NCBI GenBank assembly: GCA_964036045.1
Contig: OZ038379.1
Span: 15,884,317-15,948,316 of the forward strand
Source: Eutreptiella sp. 'Long Island Sound 2002'
Taxonomy: Eukaryota; Euglenozoa; Euglenophyceae; Eutreptiales; Eutreptiaceae
Direction: 5' to 3'
Length of the DNA stretch: 64,000 nucleotides
Shown piece by piece: positions 54,334 to 64,000 of the stretch. The stretch's first letter is position 1, and each line of letters opens with the position of its first letter. The notes below the pieces were generated by a model. That model searched no databases, had not been told where the DNA came from, and saw only the letters and a program-made list of their open reading frames with translations. A program made the position numbers and the translations under genes.

Positions 54334-54898
54334 CTATGCCACTGAAGCTGCCACGGGTGTCTTCCCACTTTTCGCTTGCTTGCCTTGCCCGCGGGGTTGC
54401 TTGACAGTCTTTTTGTACACTTTCTTGTGTCTTGTCACGACGACCACTTTGGCATTGCTGTCTGAACTGCTGCTTTCGGAACTAGACTCCAATGATGTAG
54501 AGGACGTCCCACCACTACTAGGGTCGTTGACAAACTATCCGTGTCCGACCCGTCTGACTCATCGGACGTGCGACGCCCTGGACGCCAATCTTCATCGGCC
54601 TCACTTGTAGGTCGTTGTGTGCCATATTTGTACCCTTCTTCATCACCCGTGGTTGCGGCTCGTCCCGTGCCTTCCTCCGCTTCCTTGTCCACATGAATGG
54701 TAATCCGCCGCACTTTTTGTCCTTTCTCCGCCTTTGTGTTCCGAGCAAGCCGGGCAATCTGCTTCCCCACAATCCAATCAATTACTCCAATTGATTCGGG
54801 GTCTAAGCCGGGATGCACGAGCCGCAGGTGGCACTTGATATTCAATGTGAACGGGATGCAGGGCACATCGGAACCGGATACTTCCTTGGGACATTGCC
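54334..54898 (-). CDS. Hypothetical protein, C-terminal part, joined to satellite
   Basis: A unique minus-strand frame begins where the 48-bp satellite ends (about 54898) and is continuous with it. It contains PCIPFTLNIKCHLRLVHPGL, then VGKQIARLARN, and an acidic/Ser stretch to about 54,530. There the frame must shift once (or a short intron be removed) to reach a second well-composed frame reading TSLESSSESSSSDSNAK and then Lys-rich HKKVYKKTVKQPRGQGK, with stop TAG at 54334. The composition shift from Ser/Asp to Lys-rich looks like real protein rather than chance. No family is recognised. The N-terminus is unknown and could be repeat-encoded. Confidence 0.4.
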
Positions 54899-55755
54899 GC
54901 AACTCAAGGGGCCACGCAACAAAGCTTGGATTGCCAGTCCCTAACCCCAACTCAAGGGGCCACGCAACAAAGCCTGGATTGAGAGTCCCTAACCCCAACT
55001 CAAGGGGCCACGCAACAAAGCATGGATTGTGAGTCCCGAACCCCAACTCAAGGGGGCACACAACAAAGCGTGCATTGAGAGTCCCTAACCCCAACTCAAG
55101 GGGCCACGCAACAAAGCGTGGGTTGAGAGTCCCTAACCCCAACTCAAGGGGCCACACAACAAAGCCTGGATTGAGAGTCCCTAACCCCAACTCAAGAGGC
55201 CATGCAACAAAGCCTGGATTGAGAGTCCCTAACCCCAACTCAAGGGGCCATGCAACAAAGCGTGCATTGAGAGTCCCTAACCCCAAGTCAAGGGGCCATG
55301 CAACAAAGCGTGGATTGAGAGTCCCTAACCCCAACTCAAGGGGCCACACAACAAAGCGTGGATTGAGAGTCCCTAACCCCAACTCAAGGGGCCACGCCAC
55401 AAAGCGTGGATTGAGATTCCCTAACCCCAACTCAAGGGGGCACGCAACAAAGCGTGGATTGAGAGTCCCTAACCCCAACTCAAGGGACCACGCAACAAAG
55501 CGTGGATTGAGAGTCCCTAACCGGAACTGAAGGGGGCACACAACAAAGCGTGGGTTGCGAGTCCCTAACCCCAACTCAAGGGGCCACACAACAAAGCGTG
55601 GATTGCGAGTCCCTAACCGCAACTCAAGGGGGCGTGCAACAAAGCGTGCATTGAGAGTCCCCAACCCCAACTCAAATGGCCACGCCACAAAGCGTGGATT
55701 GCGAGTCCCTAACCCCAACTCAAGATGCCATGCAACAAAGCATGAGAGTCCCGAA
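54899..55755. repeat. 48-bp satellite array, left block
   Basis: The monomer is 48 bp and includes GAGTCCCTAACCCCAACTCA and ACAACAAAGCGTGGATTG. Units vary at a few positions. Because 48 is a multiple of three and the unit has no stops in at least one frame on each strand, long ORFs appear on both strands (RVPNPNSRGHATKRGL on plus, GLGTLNPRFVAWPLEL on minus). Confidence 0.95.
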
Positions 55756-56279
55756 CAGGGTTTTGCTTAGCCACCCTAGGGGGGGGGGGGGGGGGTTAAT
55801 TCAGGGACCCACCCACCCAGAATTTTGGCATACCCACAGACCGACAAATGTCCCACCCCCCCAGGGGGGGGGGGGGGGCTGACACCCACCCACCCACCCA
55901 CCCATCCTAGCCCCTTTATGGGCGTGGGGCAGACACAGGAACTGTGGGGTTCTAGCGTTACCCCTTCCGCATCCGGCACAAAGCACAAACAATCCTAGCC
56001 CCTTTATGGGCGTGGGGCAGAGACAAGAACCGTGGGGTTCTAGCGTTACCCCCTCCGCATCCGGCACAAAGCACAAACAATCCTAGCCGATGTTACACGG
56101 AACCTGCAACAGAAGGAAGAAAGAAGTGGCACTGGCTCAATAGACCCAAGGCCCCCACAAAGTCCCACCCTACCCCGGGGGGGGGGGGGTTGGACACCCA
56201 CCCACCCTGAAATTCTGCCAGACCCACCCACCCACCCCCCCCCCAGGGTAGGGTAGGACGGACATTAAGCAAAACCCTG
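55756..56279. mobile_element. hAT-like non-autonomous transposon in the satellite
   Basis: 524 bp with perfect 14-bp terminal inverted repeats (CAGGGTTTTGCTTA) and an 8-bp target duplication GTCCCGAA at 55748-55755 and 56280-56287. CAGGG ends with an 8-bp duplication are the hAT pattern. There is no transposase. Inside are G and C runs and an 88-bp tandem duplication (about 55906-55993 and 55994-56081). It would need a transposase supplied from elsewhere. Confidence 0.88.
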
Positions 56280-59200
56280 GTCCCGAACCCCAACTCAAGG
56301 GGCCACGCAACAAAGCGTGGATTGAGAGTCCCTAACCCCAACTGACGAGGCCACACAACAAAGCCTGGATTGAGAGTCCCTAACCCCAACTCAAGAGACC
56401 ACACAACAAAGCGTGGATTGGCAGTCCCTAACCCCAACTCAAAGGGCCACGCAACAAAGCGTGGATCGAGAGTCCCTAACCCCAACTCAAGGGGCCACTC
56501 AACAAAGCGTGGATTGAGAGTCCCTAACCCCAACTAACGAGGCCACACAACAAAGCGTGGATTGCGAGTCCCTAACCCCAACTCAAGGGGCCACGCCACA
56601 AAGCGTGGATTGCCAGTCCCTAAGCCCAACTCAAGATCCCATGCAACAAAGCGTGGATTGAGAGTCCCTAACCCCAACTCAAGGGGCCACGCAACAAAGC
56701 GTGGATGGAGAGTCCCTAACCCCAACTGACGAGGCCACACAACAAAGCCTGGATTAAGAGTCCCTAACCCCAACTCAAGGGGCCACACAACAAAGCGTGG
56801 ATTGCCAGTCCCTAACCCCAACTCAAGAGGCCATACAACAAAGCGTGGGTTGAGAGTCCCTAACCCCAACTCAAGGGGCCACACAACAAAGCGTGGATTG
56901 AGAGTCCCTAACCCCAACTCAAGGGGCCACACAACAAAGCGTGGATTGAGAGTCCCTAACCCCAACTCAAGGGGCCACACAACAAAGCCTCGATTGAGAG
57001 TCCCTAACCCCAACTCACGAGGCCACACAACAAAGCCTGGATTGAGAGTCCCTAACCAACTCAAGAGGCCACACAACAAAGCGTGGATTGTGAGTCCCTA
57101 ACCCCAACTCAAGGGGCCACACAACAAAGCATGGATTAAGAGTCCCTAACCCCAACTCAAGAGGCCATACAACAAAGCGTGGGTTGAGAGTCCCTAACCC
57201 CAACTCAAGGGGCCACACAACAAAGCGTGGATTGAGAGTCCCTAACCCCAACTCAAGGGGCCACACAACAAAGCGTGGATTGAGAGTCCCTAACCCCAAC
57301 TCAAGGGGCCACACAACAAAGCCTCGATTGAGAGTCCCTAACCCCAACTCACGAGGCCACACAACAAAGCCTGGATTGAGAGTCCCTAACCAACTCAAGA
57401 GGCCACACAACAAAGCGTGGATTGTGAGTCCCTAACCCCAACTCAAGGGGCCACACAACAAAGCTTGGATTGAGAGTCCCTAACCCCAACTCAAGGGACC
57501 ACGCAACAAAGCGTGGATTGAGAGTCCCTAACCCCAACTGACGAGGCCACACAACAAAGCCTGGATTAAGAGTCCCTAACCCCAACTCAAAAGGCCACAC
57601 AACAAAGCCTGGATTGAGAGTCCCTAACCCCAACTCAAAAGGCCACGCAACAAAGCGTGGGTTGAGAGTCCCTAACCCCAACTCAAGGGGCCAGGCAACA
57701 AAGCGTGGATTGAGAGTCCCTAACCCCAACTCAAGGGGGCACACAACAAAGCGTGGATTGAGAGTCCCTAACCCCAACTCAAGGGACCACGCAACAAAGC
57801 GTGGATTGAGAGTCCCTAACCCCAACTCAAGAGACCACACAACAAAGCGTGGATTGAGAGTCCCTAACCCCAACTCAAGAGGCCACGCAACAAAGCGTGG
57901 ATTGAGAGTCCCTAACCCCAACTCAAGGGCCCACGCCACAAAGCGTGGATTGTGAGTCCCTAACCCCAACTCAAGGGGCCACACAACAAAGCGTGGATTG
58001 AGAGTCCCTAACCCCAACTCAAGAGGCCACGCAGCAAAGCGTGGATTGAGAGTCCCTAACCCCAACTCAAGGGGCCACGCCACAAAGCGTGGATTGAGAG
58101 TCCCTAACCCCAACTCAAGGGGCCACGCAACAAAGCGTGGATTGAGAGTCCCTAACCCCAACTCAAGGGACCACGCAACAAAGCGTGGATTGAGAGTCCC
58201 TAACCCCAACTGACGAGGCCACACAACAAAGCCTGGATTAAGAGTCCCTAACCCCAACTCAAAAGGCCACACAACAAAGCGTGGATTGCCAGTCCCTAAC
58301 CCCAACTCAAGAGGCCACGCAACAAAGCGTGGGTTGAGAGTCCCTAACCCCAACTCAAGGGGCCAGGCAACAAAGCGTGGATTGAGAGTCCCTAACCCCA
58401 ACTCAAGGGGGCACACAACAAAGCGTGGATTGAGAGTCCCTAACCCCAACTCAAGGGACCACGCAACAAAGCGTGGATTGAGAGTCCCTAACCCCAACTC
58501 AAAAGGCCACACAACAAAGCGTGGATTGAGAGTCCCTAACCCCAACTCAAGAGGCCATACAACAAAGCGTGGGTTGAGAGTCCCTAACCCCAACTCAAGG
58601 GGCCACACAACAAAGCGTGGATTGAGAGTCCCTAACCCCAACTCAAGGGGCCACACAACAAAGCGTGGATTGAGAGTCCCTAACCCCAACTCAAGGGGCC
58701 ACACAACAAAGCCTCGATTGAGAGTCCCTAACCCCAACTCACGAGGCCACACAACAAAGCCTGGATTGAGAGTCCCTAACCAACTCAAGAGGCCACACAA
58801 CAAAGCGTGGATTGTGAGTCCCTAACCCCAACTCAAGGGGCCACACAACAAAGCTTGGATTGAGAGTCCCTAACCCCAACTCAAGGGACCACGCAACAAA
58901 GCGTGGATTGAGAGTCCCTAACCCCAACTGACGAGGCCACACAACAAAGCCTGGATTAAGAGTCCCTAACCCCAACTCAAAAGGCCACACAACAAAGCCT
59001 GGATTAAGAGTCCCTAACCCCAACTCAAAAGGCCACGCAACAAAGCGTGGGTTGAGAGTCCCTAACCCCAACTCAAGGGGCCAGGCAACAAAGCGTGGAT
59101 TGAGAGTCCCTAACCCCAACTCAAGGGGGCACACAACAAAGCGTGGATTGAGAGTCCCTAACCCCAACTCAAGGGACCACGCAACAAAGCGTGGATTGAG

Positions 59201-62200
59201 AGTCCCTAACCCCAACTCAAGAGACCACACAACAAAGCGTGGATTGAGAGTCCCTAACCCCAACTCAAGAGGCCACGCAACAAAGCGTGGATTGAGAGTC
59301 CCTAACCCCAACTCAAGGGGCCACGCCACAAAGCGTGGATTGTGAGTCCCTAACCCCAACTCAAGGGGCCACACAACAAAGCGTGGATTGAGAGTCCCTA
59401 ACCCCAACTCAAGAGGCCACGCAACAAAGCGTGGATTGAGAGTCCCTAACCCCAACTCAAGGGGCCACGCCACAAAGCATGGATTGAGAGTCCCTAACCC
59501 CAACTCAAGGGGCCACGCAACAAAGCGTGGATTGAGAGTCCCTAACCCCAACTCAAGGGACCACGCAACAAAGCGTGGATTGAGAGTCCCTAACCCCAAC
59601 TGACGAGGCCACACAACAAAGCCTGGATTAAGAGTCCCTAACCCCAACTCAAAAGGCCACACAACAAAGCGTGGATTGCCAGTCCCTAACCCCAACTCAA
59701 GAGGCCACGCAACAAAGCGTGGGTTGAGAGTCCCTAACCCCAACTCAAGGGGCCAGGCAACAAAGCGTGGATTGAGAGTCCCTAACCCCAACTCAAGGGG
59801 GCACACAACAAAGCGTGGATGGAGAGTCCCTAACCCCAACTCAAGGGACCACGCAACAAAGCGTGGATTGAGAGTCCCTAACCCCAACTCAAGAGGCCAC
59901 GCAACAAAGCGTGGGTTGAGAGTCCCTAACCCCAACTCAAGGGGCCAGGCAACAAAGCGTGGATTGAGAGTCCCTAACCCCAACTCAAGGGGGCACACAA
60001 CAAAGCGTGGATTGAGAGTCCCTAACCCCAACTCAAGGGACCACGCAACAAAGCGTGGATTGAGAGTCCCTAACCCCAACTCAAGAGACCACACAACAAA
60101 GCGTGGATTGAGAGTCCCTAACCCCAACTCAAAGGGCCACACAACAAAGCGTGGATTGCGAGTCCCTAACCCAAACTCAAAGGGCCACACAACAAAGCGT
60201 GGATTGCCAGTCCCTAACCCCAACTCAAGGGGCCATGCAACAAAGCGTGGGTTGAGAGTCCCTAACCCCAACTCAAGGGGCCACGCAATAAAGGGTGGAT
60301 TGAGAGTCCCTAACCCCAACTCAAGGGGCCACACAACAAAGCCTGGATTGAGAGTCCCTACCCAACTCAAGAGGCCACACAACGAAGCCTGGATTGTGAG
60401 TCCCTAACCCCAACTCAAGGGGCCACACAACAAAGCGTGGATTGAGAGTCCCTAACCCCAACTCAAGTGGCCACACAACAAAGCTTGGATTGAGAGTCCC
60501 GAACCCCAACTCAAGGGGCCACGCCACAAAGCGTGGATTGTGAGTCCCTAACCCCAACTCAAAAGGCCACACAACAAAGCGTGGATTGCCAGTCCCTAAC
60601 CCCAACTCAAGAGGCCACGCAACAAAGCGTGGGTTGAGAGTCCCTAACCCCAACTCAAGGGGCCAGGCAACAAAGCGTGGATTGAGAGTCCCTAAGCCCA
60701 ACTCAAGGGGGCACACAACAAAGCGTGGATTGAGAGTCCCTAACCCCAACTCAAGGGACCACGCAACAAAGCGTGGATTGAGAGTCCCTAACCCCAACTC
60801 AAGAGACCACACAACAAAGCGTGGATTGAGAGTCCCTAACCCCAACTCAAGAGGCCACGCAACAAAGCGTGGATTGCGAGTCCCTAACCCCAACTCAAGG
60901 GGGCACACAACAAAGCGTGGATTGAGAGTCCCTAACCCCAACTCAAGGGACCACGCAACAAAGCGTGGATTGAGAGTCCCTAACCCCAACTCAAGAGACC
61001 ACACAACAAAGCGTGGATTGAGAGTCCCTAACCCCAACTCAAAGGGCCACACAACAAAGCGTGGATTGCGAGTCCCTAACCCAAACTCAAAGGGCCACAC
61101 AACAAAGCGTGGATTGCCAGTCCCTAACCCCAACTCAAGGGGCCACGCAACAAAGCGTGGGGTGAGAGTCCCTAACCCCAACTCAAGGGGCCACGCAATA
61201 AAGCGTGGATTGAGAGTCCCTAACCCCAACTCAAGGGGCCACACAACAAAGCCTGGATTGAGAGTCCCTACCCAACTCAAGAGACCACACAACAAAGCGT
61301 GGATTGAGAGTCCCTAACCCCAACTCAAGGGGCCACACAACGAAGCCTGGATTGTGAGTCCCTAACCCCAACTCAAGTGGCCACACAACAAAGCTTGGAT
61401 TGAGAGTCCCTAACCCCAACTCAAGGGGCCACGCCACAAAGCGTGGATTGTGAGTACCTAACCCCAACTCAAGGGGCCACGCAACAAAGCGTGGATTGAG
61501 AGTCCCTAACCCCAACTCAAGGGACCACGCAACAAAGCGTGGATTGAGAGTCCCTAACCCCAACTGACGAGGCCACACAACAAAGCCTGGATTGAGAGTC
61601 CCTAACCCCAACTCAAGGCGCCACACAACAAAGCGTGGATTGCCAGTCCCTAACCCCAACTCAAGAGGCCACGCAACAAAGCGTGGGTTGAGAGTCCCTA
61701 ACCCCAACTCAAGGGGCCAGGCAACAAAGCGTGGATTGAGAGTCCCTAACCCCAACTCAAGAGACCACACAACAAAGCGTGGATTGAGAGTCCCTAACCC
61801 CAACTCAAGAGGCCACGCAACAAAGCGTGGATTGCGAGTCCCTAACCCCAACTCAGTGGGGCACACAACAAAGCGTGGATTGAGAGTCCCTAACCCCAAC
61901 TCAAGGGGCCACGCAACAAAGCGTGGATTGAGAGTCCCTAACCCCAACTCAAGAGACCACACAACAAAGCGTGGATTGAGAGTCCCTAACCCCAACTCAA
62001 AGGGCCACACAACAAAGCGTGTATTGCGAGTCCCTAACCCAAACTCAAAGGGCCACACAACAAAGCGTGGATTGCCAGTCCCTAACCCCAACTCAAGGGG
62101 CTATGCAACAAAGCGTGGGTTGAGAGTCCCTAACCCCAACTCAAGAGGCCACGCCACAAAGCGTGGATTGTGAGTCCCGAACCCCAACTCAAGGGGCCAC

Positions 62201-64000
62201 ACAACAAAGCTTGGATTGAGAGTCCCTAACCCCAACTCAAGGGGCCACGCCACAAAGCGTGGATTGTGAGTCCCTAACCCCAACTCAAGGGGCCACGCAA
62301 CAAAGCGTGGATTGAGAGTCCCTAACCCCAACTCAAGGGACCACGCAACAAAGCGTGGATTGAGAGTCCCTAACCCCAACTGACGAGGCCACACAACAAA
62401 GCCTGGATTAAGAGTCCCTAACCCCAACTCAAAAGGCCACACAACAAAGCGTGGATTGCCAGTCCCTAACCCCAACTCAAGAGGCCACGCAACAAAGCGT
62501 GGGTTGAGAGTCCCTAACCCCAACTCAAGGGGCCAGGCAACAAAGCGTGGATTGAGAGTCCCTAACCCCAACTCAAGGGGGCACACAACCAAGCGTGGAT
62601 TGAGAGTCCCTAACCCCAACTCAAGGGACCACGCAACAAAGCGTGGATTGAGAGTCCCTAACCCCAACTCAAGAGGCCACGCAACAAAGCGTGGGTTGAG
62701 AGTCCCTAACCCCAACTCAAGGGGCCAGGCAACAAAGCGTGGATTGAGAGTCCCTAACCCCAACTCAAGGGGGCACACAACAAAGCGTGGATTGAGAGTC
62801 CCTAACCCCAACTCAAGGGACCACGCAACAAAGCGTGGATTGAGAGTCCCTAACCCCAACTCAAGAGACCACACAACAAAGCGTGGATTGAGAGTCCCTA
62901 ACCCCAACTCAAAGGGCCACACAACAAAGCGTGGATTGCGAGTCCCTAACCCAAACTCAAAGGGCCACACAACAAAGCGTGGATTGCCAGTCCCTAACCC
63001 CAACTCAAGGGGCCATGCAACAAAGCGTGGGTTGAGAGTCCCTAACCCCAACTCAAGGGGCCACGCAATAAAGGGTGGATTGAGAGTCCCTAACCCCAAC
63101 TCAAGGGGCCACACAACAAAGCCTGGATTGAGAGTCCCTACCCAACTCAAGAGGCCACACAACGAAGCCTGGATTGTGAGTCCCTAACCCCAACTCAAGT
63201 GGCCACACAACAAAGCTTGGATTGAGAGTCCCTAACCCCAACTCAAGGGGCCACGCCACAAAGCGTGGATTGTGAGTCCCTAACCCCAACTCAAAAGGCC
63301 ACACAACAAAGCGTGGATTGCCAGTCCCTAACCCCAACTCAAGAGGCCACGCAACAAAGCGTGGGTTGAGAGTCCCTAACCCCAACTCAAGGGGCCAGGC
63401 AACAAAGCGTGGATTGAGAGTCCCTAAGCCCAACTCAAGGGGGCACACAGCAAAGCGTGGATTGAGAGTCCCTAACCCCAACTCAAGGGACCACGCAACA
63501 AAGCGTGGATTGAGAGTCCCTAACCCCAACTCAAGAGACCACACAACAAAGCGTGGATTGAGAGTCCCTAACCCCAACTCAAGAGGCCACGCAACAAAGC
63601 GTGGATTGCGAGTCCCTAACCCCAACTCAAGGGGGCACACAACAAAGCGTGGATTGAGAGTCCCTAACCCCAACTCAAGGGACCACGCAACAAAGCGTGG
63701 ATTGAGAGTCCCTAACCCCAACTCAAAAGACCACACAACAAAGCGTGGATTGAGAGTCCCTAACCCCAACTCAAAGGGCCACACAACAAAGCGTGGATTG
63801 CCAGTCCCTAACCCAAACTCAAAGGGCCACACAACAAAGCGTGGATTGCCAGTCCCTAACCCCAACTCAAGGGGCCATGCAACAAAGCGTGGGTTGAGAG
63901 TCCCTAACCCCAACTCAAGGGGCCACGCAATAAAGCGTGGATTGAGAGTCCCTAACCCCAACTCAAGGGGCCACACAACAAAGCCTGGATTGAGAGTCCC
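56280..64000. repeat. 48-bp satellite array, right block, continues past the window
   Basis: About 160 monomers. Most are 48 bp; some are 46 bp (CCTAACCAACTC or CCTACCCAACTC) and break the long frames, for example at 57051, 57385, 58775, 60357, 61267 and 63137. Spacing of these variants is always a multiple of 48 minus 2, and 57385 to 58775 is 1390 bp while 60357 to 63137 is 2780, so a higher-order repeat of about 1390 bp is present. Each unit contains CCCTAACCCC, close to the TTAGGG-type telomere motif on the other strand. Confidence 0.95.

Noticed and set aside
57349-58803. Long ORFs (484 and 547 codons) in the satellite as real genes.
   Set aside because: Equally long frames exist on the opposite strand, and 46-bp units break the frame repeatedly.
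54899-64000. CRISPR-like array of about 48-bp repeats.
   Set aside because: The units are contiguous with no unique spacers, and the context is eukaryotic; it is a satellite.

Overview
The window is eukaryotic nuclear DNA that is very rich in transposable elements. The evidence is canonical GT-AG introns in a host gene, chromodomain-bearing Ty3/gypsy-type retrotransposons with LTRs, an RNase H-bearing LINE, a Copia/TRIM-like LTR pair, a hAT-like non-autonomous DNA transposon and a long satellite array. The species cannot be read from the sequence. A protist or alga with a large repeat-rich genome fits, but that is inference. Only one host gene is securely recognised: MRTO4/MRT4 (ribosome assembly), on the minus strand at 42.8-43.7 kb with one 231-bp intron.

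Layout. 1-1151 is the 3' end of a Ty3/gypsy pol (integrase plus chromodomain), followed by its 3' noncoding sequence and a probable polypurine tract and LTR start. 3906-8642 (minus) is a truncated family-1 LTR retrotransposon (copy a). 9034-20221 (plus) is a full-length family-1 element (copy b) with 710-bp LTRs and a CATCG target duplication. 20373-31157 is a full-length family-2 element with 533-bp LTRs and a CATAG target duplication. Copy b and the family-2 element both sit inside the 3' end of an older family-1 element, whose pieces lie at 8643-9033, 20222-20372 and 31158-32625. Copies a and b lie head to head and form an inverted repeat with arms of about 4.7 kb around a 391-bp spacer.

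32626-39977 holds two LINE copies, each fused directly to the end of a family-1 LTR. The first is broken and interrupted by the second. 40-54 kb is mostly low-information sequence with MRTO4, a decayed integrase relic, a tRNA-like stretch, a short family-2 RT fragment, CA microsatellites, a TRIM-like pair of 103-bp repeats, and candidate minus-strand host exons (Tyr/Pro/Ala-rich, and a Ser/Lys-rich protein ending at 54334). From 54.9 kb to the window end there is a 48-bp satellite, interrupted by a 524-bp hAT-like element with a perfect 14-bp terminal inverted repeat and an 8-bp target duplication.

How the parts work. Both complete LTR families have the order gag, a single in-frame TAG, then protease, a Dam-like N6-adenine methyltransferase domain, reverse transcriptase, RNase H, integrase and chromodomain. 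The conserved TAG in the same frame suggests stop-codon readthrough to make Gag-Pol. The methyltransferase-like domain between protease and RT in two diverged families is the most unusual feature. In family 2 the gag start codon lies inside the 5' LTR, so gag reads through the primer-binding site. Family 2 has near-identical LTRs and intact ORFs and is the element most likely to be recently active.
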